Source: Thomasclavelia cocleata (GTDB lineage Bacteria; Bacillota_I; Bacilli_A; Erysipelotrichales; Coprobacillaceae). Taken from it: DNA of 64,000 nt. Below, one piece after another: positions 25,770 through 35,762 of this stretch. The first letter of the stretch is position 1; every line of letters begins with the position of its first letter. A model generated the notes under the pieces. The model saw only the letters and a program-made list of their open reading frames with translations. It was not told where the DNA came from and ran no database searches. A program made the position numbers and the translations under genes. The stretch lies in assembly GCF_900102365.1 (NCBI RefSeq), contig NZ_FOIN01000011.1, positions 1 through 64,000 of the forward strand, read 5' to 3'.

Positions 25770-28592
25770 TTAAATATTGTTAGTAATATAATTAAAGAGT
25801 TCTTCTTTTATAGGTGTTTCTAATTTATATGTAAATTGAATTGCAGAATTTTTATTATCAGGAAGTTTTACATTAATAGGTTTATTTATGGCATGTAATT
25901 GTCCCATGTAATAGAATTCTTTTGAAGTAGTATCATTTTTGTTTTTTCTTACAAATAAATGAATTTGAATATGATTATTAGTTTCGTTATATATTCTTTG
26001 AATTTCATCAGAATCAATACTACGATTTGGTTTGGAAAAACAAATTAGAGTACTAGTATCGATAAAACGATGTGAATATTTACCGCCATGACCAGCATCA
26101 TGATCATGATTAATAAATACTGGCATTGTATTAGTTCGCTGATCAAATTTATAACCACCGATATTAAGAGGAACAGCGTTTACTTCCCAATTTAATAAAC
26201 GACATACATCTTCATAAGTATATTTTTGATATAAACATAGATCGGTGTTTTTATGTGGATTGCTGTAGTTTTGTTTGTAACGATTAATTCCAAAATCTAT
26301 TACTTCAAGTAATTGATTTTTAAAAATATTATTTTGTAATAATTCAATTAATTGTGGATGAGTGTTTAAATTATTATCAATAAAAATGGCTTCTTGAAAT
26401 GTTGCTTTGGCCCCACCAGTCGCGAATTCTTGCTTTAACTGATTAATTATTGGAAGATAATTTATTTCTTTAAATTCAATATTATATTCATTAAATAGCT
26501 GTTTCTTTAATAAAGTAATAATATTATTTTTATTTTCGATACATAATTTAATTGCTAATAGTTCATGAATACGTTTACCAACTGCAAATTTATTAGAAAC
26601 ATATTCAAGATATTTTTCTTGTAGTGGTGTGAATTTAATAGAATATTCTTTTTCATATTTACTGAGAAATTTGTGATATGAGCCTAAACTTTTATTTTGG
26701 AAAATTCTTAAAGGATCAATCGAGTTATATTTATCGAAATCTGATAAATTAGGAATTTTTCCTAATTTATATTTTAATTCCTGATAACTATCTCTAATTA
26801 TTTTTAGATCATTAAACTTGGCTTGATCAATAGATTCATAGATTTTCTTTTTAGAAATTAAATCAAAATTAATTGTTGAAGCACCTGGTAATAATAAACT
26901 ACCTTCATTTACAAATCTTCTTAGGCTATCTTTGTTGTATGTGTAATTACCACTTAAAGCAATAGGAATTAAGAAGTTCTTTTCATAATTGCCAATAAAA
27001 TCGATAATTACAACATAATCTTTAGAAATATTTTTACGTAATCCCCGTCCTAATTGTTGTACAAAGATAATGGCAGATTGAGTAGGGCGTAACATAATAA
27101 TTTGATTTACTTTAGGAATGTCAATACCTTCATTAAATATATCAACAGTAAAAATATAATCTAAAGTATCATTTTCTAATTTATCAATTGCTTTTTGACG
27201 TTTTGTTTCACTATCATCACCTGTTAGAGCAACTGTATGATAGCCACGTTGATTGAATAAATTTGATAGTTCAATTGCTTCATCTTTACGACTGCAAAAA
27301 ATTAATCCCCGTACTTTATTTCCAGAATGACCATATAAGTTAATTTTATCAATAATATGATCAATACGAATACTAGTAACTAAATTATTGAATGATGTTT
27401 TATCATCAATACTTATACCATTAATAGAAATATCAGATATCCCATAATAATGAAAAGGACACAATAAATCATACTCCATTGCTTGTTGTAAACGAATTTC
27501 ATAAGCTATGTTATAATCAAACGTTTTATAGATATCAAAGTTATCAGTTCTTTCAGGAGTAGCTGACATTCCTAATAAAAATTTAGGTTTGAAATAATTG
27601 ATTAGTTCTTGATATGAATTAGCACCAGCACGATGCACTTCATCGATAATGATATAATCAAATGTATCAGGTTTAAACGTTTCACGATATTTTTGTTTAT
27701 GAATAGTTTGGATTGTTGAAAAGATATAATCACTATCAATATCTTTATTACTTCCAGTAAAAATTCCAAAGGTATGGTTCATAATTAAATTTTTGAAAGT
27801 ATTCATAGCATCACAAGCAATATTTTCACGATGAACAACAAATAACATTCTTTTAGGATCAACGTTTTTTACATCAAAAGCACTTAGATATGTTTTACCA
27901 GTACCTGTTGCAGAAATTAATAGGGCTTTATCCTTATAATCATTTCGCAATGCTTTTAGTGATGCTAGTGCTTCTTGCTGCATTAGATTAGGTTGGATAT
28001 TTTGATGTTTAATAGTTGGTATAGCTATCTTAGGAACATATATTTTTTCATATTCACTGATCCATGATTTTGTTAAAGGGATAGAATGAAACCATTGCAT
28101 ATTAAATTCATCTATTATTTCTGTAACTATGTCATCACATATATTTGCTTTAATCTTAATATTCCATTCCTGGTTTGTTGATAATGCAGATTGGGTTAAA
28201 TTAGAGCTTCCAACAATGATATCAAAGTTATTATTATGTTTAAAAATATATCCTTTAGGATGAAATCCTATTTGCTCATTTTCAAAAATACGAACTTCGA
28301 TATTATCAAACATTAATAATTCTTTAAATACATTAGGATGATTAAATCCTAGATATGTTGATGTAATGATTTTACCCCTAATTCCTTTATCTTTTAAATC
28401 AATCAATGCTTGTTTAATTACTGCTAAACCAGATTTATTGATAAAAGCAATAGAAAAATAGAATGTATCACATGAATTTAATTGACTAATTAATTCATGT
28501 GATATTTTTATTCCTTGTTTGTAGTTGTTGGTTAGTAGTTTAGTTTTATTTGTGTTACTAATGAAAGTTTCAGATTGCAATAATGTATCCAT
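25770..28592 (-). CDS. PLD-nuclease / DEAD helicase / DUF3427 protein (defence-type)
   Basis: 940 residues. Domains in order: phospholipase-D-like nuclease (about 20-170) with GFHPKGYIF (His-x-Lys) and IVGSSNLTQSAL; superfamily 2 helicase with Walker A SATGTGKTYLSAF (about 240), IIIDEVHRAGANSY, LLGMSATPER (about 330); helicase C with FIFTVDIFNEGIDIPKV-like segment and QQLGRGLRK (about 500); and a DUF3427 C-terminal region. Such proteins occur in phage-defence islands; the mechanism is not settled. ATG 28592 has AAGGAG seven bases upstream; the longer frame lacks one. Divergent from vsr, 104 bases away. Confidence 0.88.
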   Translation of the reverse strand: MDTLLQSETFISNTNKTKLLTNNYKQGIKISHELISQLNSCDTFYFSIAFINKSGLAVIKQALIDLKDKGIRGKIITSTYLGFNHPNVFKELLMFDNIEVRIFENEQIGFHPKGYIFKHNNNFDIIVGSSNLTQSALSTNQEWNIKIKANICDDIVTEIIDEFNMQWFHSIPLTKSWISEYEKIYVPKIAIPTIKHQNIQPNLMQQEALASLKALRNDYKDKALLISATGTGKTYLSAFDVKNVDPKRMLFVVHRENIACDAMNTFKNLIMNHTFGIFTGSNKDIDSDYIFSTIQTIHKQKYRETFKPDTFDYIIIDEVHRAGANSYQELINYFKPKFLLGMSATPERTDNFDIYKTFDYNIAYEIRLQQAMEYDLLCPFHYYGISDISINGISIDDKTSFNNLVTSIRIDHIIDKINLYGHSGNKVRGLIFCSRKDEAIELSNLFNQRGYHTVALTGDDSETKRQKAIDKLENDTLDYIFTVDIFNEGIDIPKVNQIIMLRPTQSAIIFVQQLGRGLRKNISKDYVVIIDFIGNYEKNFLIPIALSGNYTYNKDSLRRFVNEGSLLLPGASTINFDLISKKKIYESIDQAKFNDLKIIRDSYQELKYKLGKIPNLSDFDKYNSIDPLRIFQNKSLGSYHKFLSKYEKEYSIKFTPLQEKYLEYVSNKFAVGKRIHELLAIKLCIENKNNIITLLKKQLFNEYNIEFKEINYLPIINQLKQEFATGGAKATFQEAIFIDNNLNTHPQLIELLQNNIFKNQLLEVIDFGINRYKQNYSNPHKNTDLCLYQKYTYEDVCRLLNWEVNAVPLNIGGYKFDQRTNTMPVFINHDHDAGHGGKYSHRFIDTSTLICFSKPNRSIDSDEIQRIYNETNNHIQIHLFVRKNKNDTTSKEFYYMGQLHAINKPINVKLPDNKNSAIQFTYKLETPIKEELFNYITNNI

Positions 28593-28696
28593 GATATTAC
28601 TCCTTGTAGTTATCAATAGTATAATGTATTTTAGTGACAATAACTAGCGATTTACTTTTATAAATGATAAAATATATTAAGAAATGGGTGATAACT

Positions 28697-29119
28697 ATGG
28701 CAGATTGTATGACAAAAGAGCAGCGTTCAAGGAATATGTCACATATTAAAAGCAAAGACACTTCAATAGAACTAAAGGTTAGAAAGTATTTATACCATCA
28801 TGGTTTTCGATATAGAAAGAATGTTAAAACATTACCTGGTAAGCCAGATATTGTACTTTTAAAATATAGAACTGTCATCTTTATTAACGGCTGTTTTTGG
28901 CATCATCATTTTAATTGTAAATATGCAACATTGCCAAAGACAAGACAGGATTATTGGCTAAAGAAAATTAATCGAAACGTTGAAAATGATTTAAAACATT
29001 ATAAAGAATTAGAACAAATGGATTATAAAGTTATTGTTGTATGGGAGTGTGAACTTAAAGAGTGCTTTGAATATAGGATGGAGAAACTAATTGAGGAGAT
29101 AATTGAACTAATTATATGA
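28697..29119 (+). CDS. vsr: very short patch repair endonuclease
   Basis: 140 residues. Nicks DNA 5' of the T in T:G mismatches produced by deamination of 5-methylcytosine. Family motifs: EQRSRNMSHIKSKDTSIEL at the N-terminus, FRYRKNVKTLPGKPDIVL (catalytic Asp), VIFINGCFWHHHFNCKYATLPKTR (zinc and catalytic His/Cys), and WLKKINRNVENDL plus VVWECEL. Its position upstream of two cytosine-5 methyltransferases fits: it would repair the mutations they promote. ATG 28697 follows GGGTGA with 5-base spacing; the ATG at 28664 lacks a ribosome site. Confidence 0.93.
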   Translation: MADCMTKEQRSRNMSHIKSKDTSIELKVRKYLYHHGFRYRKNVKTLPGKPDIVLLKYRTVIFINGCFWHHHFNCKYATLPKTRQDYWLKKINRNVENDLKHYKELEQMDYKVIVVWECELKECFEYRMEKLIEEIIELII

Positions 29120-29563
29120 AGTTTAAACCAGAGTGTAATAAATTGTCTATTGTAAAAATATATAGTAATTCAATAGTTTCTATAAATAAGGTTATCTGGT
29201 CTTTAATATTTTTTACATTTTCGAGTACTAGTAAAATTATTTATATAGAAAATAAACGATAGATAGTAAACGTCGTTAAGATATTGTAGAGATATTGATA
29301 TAGTAAAAAAATTTAGAAATTTTAAATAAAAATATCGAAATTCAAATTATAGTATGTTGCAGAAATGTGGAAAATATGGTATTATCAAAAATTATAGTTT
29401 AAGTAAAGTAAATAAGTATGATTTTAAATATTATTGTTAATAATCAATGAAATAAATTTATTGAAAATGTATTTGATAAAGAAACTAATATAAAAAAGAA
29501 GTATATTGTTTTAAATATATTAATATTTTTAGTTTAATTAAAATTTAATTTGGAGAGAGATAA
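29120..29563. other. AT-rich intergenic region, no clear feature
   Basis: 444 bases between vsr and the first methyltransferase. Composition is above 75% AT. There is a 48-codon frame (29116-29262) that overlaps the vsr stop by ATGA, but it has no ribosome site or recognisable features. A weak TTGAAA...TAATAT pair lies at 29461-29491 (19-bp spacing). I see no RNA or repeat; the methyltransferase promoter presumably lies in the last 120 bases. Confidence 0.5.
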
Positions 29564-30766
29564 ATGAAATATAATTTTATAGATCTGTTCGCAGGATGTG
29601 GTGGATTAAGTGAAGGATTTTATAAAGAGAAGTTTAATGCATTAGCACATGTTGAAATTGATAAATATGCATGTCAAACTTTAAAGCGCCGTATGCAGTA
29701 TTATAACTATAAAAATGCTGATTTTTCTGTTATTGAAGATGATATAACAAGTGAAAGTATTATTAGCAAACTTGATGAAAGGGTTGCTGGTAAAAGAGTG
29801 GATATAATTATAGGTGGTCCCCCATGTCAGGCATATTCTAGTTTAGGAAGAGCAAAGGATGAAAAAAGAATGCAAGAAGATCCACGGAATTTTTTATTTG
29901 AAAGCTATGTTAAAATTTTAAATCATTTTAAACCAAGATTTTTTGTTTTTGAAAATGTTTTAGGAATGTTGAATGCTAAAGTTGGTGGGAATAAAATAAT
30001 TGATTTAGTTTTTAAATCACTAGAAGAAAATTATAAAGTTGTTTCAGATCCAGAAATAATTGTATTAAATTCAGTAAATTATGGGGTACCTCAAATAAGA
30101 AAAAGAGTTATTCTTATAGGTGTTAGAAATGATATTCAGATTAACCCTAAACAAGTATATAAGGATATAAAAAAAACACACTATAGTCCTGAGTTAGAAA
30201 ATCAATCATGCAAAGGACTAAAAAAATATGTGACTGTAAGGGATGCAATTGAAGAACTTCCCAAATTGTTGCCAGGTGGTGGGGATAAAGAAATATATTT
30301 TGTTTCAAAAAAGAATAATGAATTTTTAAAACAAATAACTGATAATGAGAAAAATGTACTGTATGATCATGTTTGTAGAAATCATAATTTTAAGGATATT
30401 GAAAGATATAAACAAATGAGTGAAAATAATTGGACATTTAGTGAACTTTTAAAAAATAGACCAGATCTTTCTCATTCTAAAAGACGTGTTTTTGGTAATA
30501 GTTATGTTGTTCAATGGTGGGATTATCCATCAAAAACCATTATCGCTCATCTTTATAAAGATGGAAATCAATTTATTCATCCTGATAGTAAGCAAGGAAG
30601 AACGTTAACAGTAAGAGAGGTGGCAAGATTACAGTCTTTTCCAGATAATTTTATTTTTATGGGTTCTCGTACCCAACAATACAAACAAATAGGAAATGCT
30701 GTACCTCCCTTATTGGCCCAAGCAATTGCAAAAAGTGTTAAAAAGCATTTAAAGGAAGTGAAATAA
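29564..30766 (+). CDS. DNA cytosine-5 methyltransferase (M1)
   Basis: 400 residues. Motif I DLFAGCGGLSEGF (residues 5-17), motif IV IGGPPCQAYS with the catalytic Cys (about 88), motif VI FVFENVLGM, motif VIII VPQIRKRVILIG, and motifs IX/X PSKTIIAHLYKDGNQFIHP and QIGNAVPPLLAQAIA. A classic C5 methyltransferase; the target recognition region lies between VIII and IX (about 210-305). Ribosome site GGAGAGAG. M2 follows after 1 base. Likely protects one strand or half of an asymmetric recognition site. Confidence 0.93.
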   Translation: MKYNFIDLFAGCGGLSEGFYKEKFNALAHVEIDKYACQTLKRRMQYYNYKNADFSVIEDDITSESIISKLDERVAGKRVDIIIGGPPCQAYSSLGRAKDEKRMQEDPRNFLFESYVKILNHFKPRFFVFENVLGMLNAKVGGNKIIDLVFKSLEENYKVVSDPEIIVLNSVNYGVPQIRKRVILIGVRNDIQINPKQVYKDIKKTHYSPELENQSCKGLKKYVTVRDAIEELPKLLPGGGDKEIYFVSKKNNEFLKQITDNEKNVLYDHVCRNHNFKDIERYKQMSENNWTFSELLKNRPDLSHSKRRVFGNSYVVQWWDYPSKTIIAHLYKDGNQFIHPDSKQGRTLTVREVARLQSFPDNFIFMGSRTQQYKQIGNAVPPLLAQAIAKSVKKHLKEVK

Positions 30767-30767
30767 A

Positions 30768-32285
30768 ATGATATTTAAAACACCAATACAAAATTTATCA
30801 AAAACTGAAAAAAAATTTTTTAGAGAAAAAATAGATATATATATCAGATTAGTTGAAGTATTTTGTGAAAAAAATAATATAAATTATAGTGATTATAAAA
30901 TAAATGAAATTTATGATTTCGATAAGGAATATAGAAAAATAGGTGTTCTTAGTTTAGATGAATATAAAAATGATCTCAAAGTATTTTTAGGTCCAAGTTA
31001 TTATTGTTTTAAAAAAGCAGTATCATTTGCTATTGAGAATAAAGAGGAAATAAATCATTTACTATATAATCTTAATAATTATGAACGATTTCTTAAACAA
31101 AAGGAATTTTATTTAAATAATAAACCAACAGTAGTTGATTTTTTTTGTGGTGCTGGAGGGTTGAGCTTAGGATTTAAACAAGAAGATTTTAAGATAAAAT
31201 TAGCAGTTGACATTGAAGACGTATGTATTGAAACTTATACATATAATCATCCTGAATTACCTAGCAAATACATTATAAAAGAGGATATAAAAAATATTAT
31301 TGGTGATGTTGACAAGTATATAAAAGGCGATATCGATGTTGTAATTGGTGGTCCACCTTGCCAGGGATTCAGTGAAGCTAATAGACAGAGGATAATTGAT
31401 GATCCAAGAAATAAATTATATAAGTATTTTGTAAAAGCTGTTGAAAAAATATCTCCTAAATATGTAGTAATGGAAAATGTAAAAGGCATGCTGAAAGTAG
31501 CAAATCAAGTAGTTGAAGATTATAAAAATATTAAAACAGTTGTAAATGGTTTAGAAATTGGATATATAGCTGATTATAAAATTTTAAATTCAGTTAATTT
31601 TTCTGTTGCTCAGAATCGGGAAAGATTAATATATATAGCAATAAGGGAAGATATTGTAAAAAATAAAGCTGTTACACCAGAAATGATTTTTGAAAAAATT
31701 ATAAAGGATTGCGAGAATAAATCGCATTTTAATTTGGAAGATGCATTAAAAGATATTAAAATTTTGGATTCAAATTTTGTAAAAAATACAAATGAATTAG
31801 ATAATGAAAAATCTGGAAAGAAAATAGATATTAATTATTTTGAAAATGAAAAAAATAAATATTTAAATTTAATCAATATGGGTGAGAGTATACCTTATAT
31901 ATTTAATCATAAGGCTAGATATTGTAGTCCGCTTAATTATGAAATATATGGTAAACTAAATCAAGGTGATAATGCAACTGATGAAAAAATAATGGATATT
32001 ATGCCATATGCACACAGAAATCATTGTTTTAAGGATAAGTATTTTAAACTTATTGCTGATAAACCTTGTAGAACAATAACTGCACATATGCGAATGGATT
32101 GCCATTCTCATATACATCCTTATCAGATTCGTAGTATTACTCCACGTGAAGCAGCTCGTATTCAGTCATTTCCAGATAGTTATCTTTTTTTAGGTCCTTA
32201 TTTGAAAACTTATATGCAGATTGGAAATGCTGTACCACCAATGATGTCTAGAGGAATAGCACATATTATAAAACAATATTTATAA
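30768..32285 (+). CDS. DNA cytosine-5 methyltransferase (M2) with N-terminal extension
   Basis: 505 residues. The first about 115 are a lysine-rich helical extension I do not recognise. Then motif I VDFFCGAGGLSLGF (about 122), motif IV GGPPCQGFSEANRQR (about 195), motif VI VVMENVKGM, motif VIII VAQNRERLIYIA, and motif X MQIGNAVPPMMSRGI. It is clearly different from M1, so it is not a duplicate. Two C5 methyltransferases plus McrB/McrC-like subunits is the gene set of LlaJI-type systems, where each enzyme methylates one strand of an asymmetric site. Confidence 0.92.
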   Translation: MIFKTPIQNLSKTEKKFFREKIDIYIRLVEVFCEKNNINYSDYKINEIYDFDKEYRKIGVLSLDEYKNDLKVFLGPSYYCFKKAVSFAIENKEEINHLLYNLNNYERFLKQKEFYLNNKPTVVDFFCGAGGLSLGFKQEDFKIKLAVDIEDVCIETYTYNHPELPSKYIIKEDIKNIIGDVDKYIKGDIDVVIGGPPCQGFSEANRQRIIDDPRNKLYKYFVKAVEKISPKYVVMENVKGMLKVANQVVEDYKNIKTVVNGLEIGYIADYKILNSVNFSVAQNRERLIYIAIREDIVKNKAVTPEMIFEKIIKDCENKSHFNLEDALKDIKILDSNFVKNTNELDNEKSGKKIDINYFENEKNKYLNLINMGESIPYIFNHKARYCSPLNYEIYGKLNQGDNATDEKIMDIMPYAHRNHCFKDKYFKLIADKPCRTITAHMRMDCHSHIHPYQIRSITPREAARIQSFPDSYLFLGPYLKTYMQIGNAVPPMMSRGIAHIIKQYL

Positions 32286-32299
32286 ACTGGAGATGGATT

Positions 32300-32932
32300 A
32301 TGGAAGTTATTCAAATTATAAAGAAACTCAACAATACAGAATTAGGAAAAAAAAATACACATGAAAGTTATATTTTAGTAAATAGAGGGTTGGATATTTC
32401 AGATTTATTTAAAAAAACTAATGTGCCACTGCAATTTATTTTTAAAAAAAATAATAAAGAAGTGATAACCATTCGGAAAACAGAAGGAAGAGAGACAAGG
32501 ATTGTAGGCTTAGGACCTTTTTATAGGAAATACAATTTAGAAGCTGGTGATGACATAATTTTAGAGAAGAGAATTGGTAAAACAGAGAATAATTTTTATA
32601 TCGATTTTAAAAAAAATGCTGATAAACTATATTTACAAAAAACTAGAGGATTATTTCAAGTTCTTACAAATGATCGTTTATCTTTGTTAGATAATACTTT
32701 TTTAATAATAGATAGCGAAAGCAAAAAAGTTGAACTAAGGTGTATAAAATCATGTATGAAAAGATCTGATTCACCTGAAGAAACTAAATTGTATGACTTT
32801 TTATTAGGGGGTATGAGTATTAAAGATAGATATATTAATAATGAAATAGTAGAGTTATCAGTTATAAATGGTAGGATAAAAATATTTAAGCCGATTCTTT
32901 GGAAAAAGATAGTTCTTGAATGGGAGGGATAA
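32300..32932 (+). CDS. stand-alone B3/EcoRII-N-like DNA-binding protein of the restriction operon
   Basis: 210 residues, not firmly recognised. The central ITIRKTEGRETRIVGLGPFY followed by RKYNLEAGDDIILEKRIG (about 55-95) has the pattern of the B3 / EcoRII-N / BfiI-C pseudobarrel (strand, Gly-x-Gly-x-Phe-Tyr, helix, Leu-x-x-Gly-Asp, strand). Family knowledge: the LlaJI.R1 subunit carries a B3 domain for site-specific binding, fused to its AAA+ motor. Here such a domain appears as a separate protein directly before the McrB-like gene (2-base gap). I infer that it is the specificity subunit of the nuclease. Confidence 0.6.
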   Translation: MEVIQIIKKLNNTELGKKNTHESYILVNRGLDISDLFKKTNVPLQFIFKKNNKEVITIRKTEGRETRIVGLGPFYRKYNLEAGDDIILEKRIGKTENNFYIDFKKNADKLYLQKTRGLFQVLTNDRLSLLDNTFLIIDSESKKVELRCIKSCMKRSDSPEETKLYDFLLGGMSIKDRYINNEIVELSVINGRIKIFKPILWKKIVLEWEG

Positions 32933-32934
32933 AA

Positions 32935-34371
32935 ATGACTAAATATTTCATAGTAACAGTTGATTCATTAGTAGATACGTTTTCTATAGTTAAAGCTGGT
33001 AGCAATATTTATGTTGAGTTTAAAACTAATGATAATAATATTTTTAATACTATTGAAAAAGGAGACAAAATACTAGGAATATATAATAATTGTGTAAAAT
33101 ACATATTTATTATGCAAAAAGTAACTGAAAAAGATAAAATTGTATTGAAAAAATATCTTGAGTTTGATAATGATATAAAAATTGATGAAATATATCAAAA
33201 TTATGAAATTAAAGAAATAAATAAGGAAGAGTTCAATAGAATTTATAATGAGATTTTATTAAATTTGAGTATTGATATTTCTTATCTCTACGAATTAGAA
33301 AATAAAGAATTTACCCTAAAAAAAAATAATAATATCATGAATGAAATCGATTATAATCAAATAGTATATGGTATTCCTGGCTGTGGAAAAAGCTATCATG
33401 TTGAGAATAAAATTTTGAAAGAGGTTGATAAAAATAATAATGTTATTAGAACAACTTTTTTTCCAGATTATTCTAATAGTGATTTTATCGGACAAATTTT
33501 ACCTTTTGTAAAAGATAAAGATGTTACATATAAATATGTACCAGGACCGTTTACTAAATCTTTAGAAAAAGCTTATAAAAATAAAAATGAAATGTTTTAT
33601 TTAGTTATAGAAGAAATTAATCGAGGTAATGCTGCTGCAATATTTGGAGATGTGTTCCAATTATTGGATAGGTTAAAAAAAAATAGTGATGATGAACGAG
33701 TTAAAGGTGATAGTGAGTATCCAATTTCAAATGAGTTTATTGAAGGGTATTTAAGACAAGAAAAAGTTAATTTTACACCTGAAAGAATACACATTCCTCA
33801 TAATTTGGTAATTATTGCAACTATGAATACTAGTGACCAAAATGTATTTCCTTTGGATACTGCATTTAAACGTAGATGGAAAATGGAGAGAATTACTAAT
33901 ACATGGGATGAAAATCATCCATTTGCTAATTACTATATTCCATTTACAAATATCACTTGGAAAAATTTTGTGGAAACAATAAATGAAAAGATGTTAGAAT
34001 TAACTAGTGATGGTTTGTATTTAGAAGATAAACAGCTTGGAGAATATTTTGCAAATGAAGAAATGTTTATTAAAAATAAAGCTGACGCATATATTGTAAA
34101 TGATGAAAATGAGAAAAAATTAAAAAACTTTACTTATAAAGTAATTGAATACTTATACAATGATGTATTTAAATTTAATAAAGATAAATTCTTTAAAGAA
34201 ACAACGATAAGCTTTAATAAGTTATGTGAAAGTATTATTAAATTCAATGAAAAAAAGACAGAATATATAGGTATGATTGAAACCTGTATGGACGTTAATT
34301 TTGATGTATCAAATGATGAGGGAATAGAGGATGTCATAATAGAACCAACTGATGAAGTAGCAGGTGAATAG
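32935..34371 (+). CDS. McrB-like AAA+ GTPase with N-terminal EVE/PUA-like domain
   Basis: 478 residues. The N-terminal about 90 residues look like an EVE/PUA fold (YFIVTVDSLVD; NIFNTIEKGDKILGIY; YIFIMQKVTEKD), a fold used elsewhere to read modified bases. The AAA+ part follows: Walker A YGIPGCGKSYHVE (about 145), Walker B FYLVIEEINRGNAAAIFGDVF (about 220), and the McrB signature MNTSDQNVFPLDTAFKRRW (about 300). The motor of the restriction complex, expected to hydrolyse GTP. ATG 32935 follows GGGAGGGA; the in-frame ATG 32920 lies inside the previous gene. Confidence 0.85.
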   Translation: MTKYFIVTVDSLVDTFSIVKAGSNIYVEFKTNDNNIFNTIEKGDKILGIYNNCVKYIFIMQKVTEKDKIVLKKYLEFDNDIKIDEIYQNYEIKEINKEEFNRIYNEILLNLSIDISYLYELENKEFTLKKNNNIMNEIDYNQIVYGIPGCGKSYHVENKILKEVDKNNNVIRTTFFPDYSNSDFIGQILPFVKDKDVTYKYVPGPFTKSLEKAYKNKNEMFYLVIEEINRGNAAAIFGDVFQLLDRLKKNSDDERVKGDSEYPISNEFIEGYLRQEKVNFTPERIHIPHNLVIIATMNTSDQNVFPLDTAFKRRWKMERITNTWDENHPFANYYIPFTNITWKNFVETINEKMLELTSDGLYLEDKQLGEYFANEEMFIKNKADAYIVNDENEKKLKNFTYKVIEYLYNDVFKFNKDKFFKETTISFNKLCESIIKFNEKKTEYIGMIETCMDVNFDVSNDEGIEDVIIEPTDEVAGE

Positions 34372-34374
34372 AAT

Positions 34375-35592
34375 ATGATTGCTCAAAATGAAGTTGAATT
34401 AATACATGTAAAAGAATCTAATAGATTTATAGGAATAAAAATAAACAATAGCAAAATAGAGGTTCATGTACCACAAATATTTCACAAAAATGTTGATGAA
34501 AAAGTGTATCATCGTGATTTGTTAAAGTTTCTAAAAAGTCTTTCATTGGTAACTGCTATGAGTGAGGATATTCAGATAAGTGATAATGAGTTAGTTGGGG
34601 AAATGTGGCCTATTGAATCATATTTATGGATGATTAATGATTTTTTTGAAAATGGTTATTATTTCAATCGTGAAAAGAAATATTATCATGATAATAAAGG
34701 TAAAATAGATTGGAAAAGAACACTAAGAACAACTCCAATATACTCAAATGGTAATATTATATATGATAAATTAATTACTTCAAGAGTATCTGCAAGTGAT
34801 GATAAAATTGCTCAGATTTATAAAATTTGTTTATCTATTAGTTTGAAAAGAATTGGATGGATTTATAATTTGAATTTTAAAGTTGATGTACAACAACATA
34901 TGTCAAATCAAATAATGATATATAATATACAAAAAGAGTTGGAATCAACCTTTGATGATGTTAAAAGATTACGTTTTAGACATATGTTAAAAGTAATTAG
35001 AGATATAAAAAGAGACAATGCTTTAAGTAATAAATCAACATTTGGTATTACAAATTACTATTATGTTGTTGAAAGAATGATTGATAAAATCTTTAAGGGT
35101 ATAAGTGCAAAACAATTAAAAGTTTACAATCCGTATGGATGGTGGGAAGTTGAAGGAAAAAAAACAAAGGCTTCTTTACTAAGACCAGATACTATTTATG
35201 AGCAGAATGATAATATTTATATTATTGATTCTAAAATGTATAAATATGGATATACTGCTAAAAAAAGCGATTTACCACAAACTTCCTCAATACTGAAACA
35301 AATTGCATATGGTGACTTTGTAAAAAAAATGCATCCTGGTAAAAATGTTAGAAATGTATTTATTATTCCATATGATAAAGAACTAAATGAGTTTAAGTTA
35401 TTAAATAAATCAAAAGTTTTAGAATATATAGGTAAAGCAAGCGGTGAATGGAATGTAAATGATGTCGAACATAATAGTATTTATACGTATGTCATTGATT
35501 ATATGTATTTATTAATGAATTATAATAATCCTAATAATACATTAATCGATGAATTGTGCTCTTCAATAGAAGAATATATCTCTAAAAAATAA
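34375..35592 (+). CDS. McrC-like nuclease subunit (LlaJI.R2 family)
   Basis: 405 residues. N-terminal beta-rich McrC-like region (about 1-160), helical middle, and a C-terminal PD-(D/E)xK nuclease: LLRPDTIYEQNDNIYIIDSKMYKYG (Asp, then Asp-Ser-Lys, about 262-285), which fits the McrC/LlaJI endonuclease pattern, followed by QTSSILKQIAYGDFV. Cuts DNA when activated by the McrB-like GTPase. Starts 3 bases after mcrB's stop with AGGTGA upstream; last gene of the operon, before a terminator. Confidence 0.85.
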   Translation: MIAQNEVELIHVKESNRFIGIKINNSKIEVHVPQIFHKNVDEKVYHRDLLKFLKSLSLVTAMSEDIQISDNELVGEMWPIESYLWMINDFFENGYYFNREKKYYHDNKGKIDWKRTLRTTPIYSNGNIIYDKLITSRVSASDDKIAQIYKICLSISLKRIGWIYNLNFKVDVQQHMSNQIMIYNIQKELESTFDDVKRLRFRHMLKVIRDIKRDNALSNKSTFGITNYYYVVERMIDKIFKGISAKQLKVYNPYGWWEVEGKKTKASLLRPDTIYEQNDNIYIIDSKMYKYGYTAKKSDLPQTSSILKQIAYGDFVKKMHPGKNVRNVFIIPYDKELNEFKLLNKSKVLEYIGKASGEWNVNDVEHNSIYTYVIDYMYLLMNYNNPNNTLIDELCSSIEEYISKK

Positions 35593-35612
35593 ATTTAATT
35601 TAATATGAAAAG

Positions 35613-35637
35613 ACGGTTATAATAAAACCGTTTTTTG
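35613..35637 (+). terminator. terminator of the restriction-modification operon
   Basis: ACGGTT (35613-35618) pairs with AACCGT (35626-35631), followed by six T. Confidence 0.8.
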
Positions 35638-35762
35638 CTTAAAATGTTGAATATCCTATAATTTGTGATATTTATCTTTTTTTGTTAAAAAATATAGTTT
35701 ATATAGCTATAGTTAATAGTTTTAAAATAAGGTATAATAAAATAACGGAAAGGGTGATAGAA

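Noticed and set aside
29116-29262. 48-codon frame overlapping the vsr stop by ATGA
   Set aside because: No ribosome site of its own beyond coupling, and no recognisable features; it is compatible with chance in AT-rich DNA.
32920-32934. Upstream ATG for the McrB-like gene
   Set aside because: It falls in the end of the previous gene and before the GGGAGGGA ribosome site, which serves ATG 32935.
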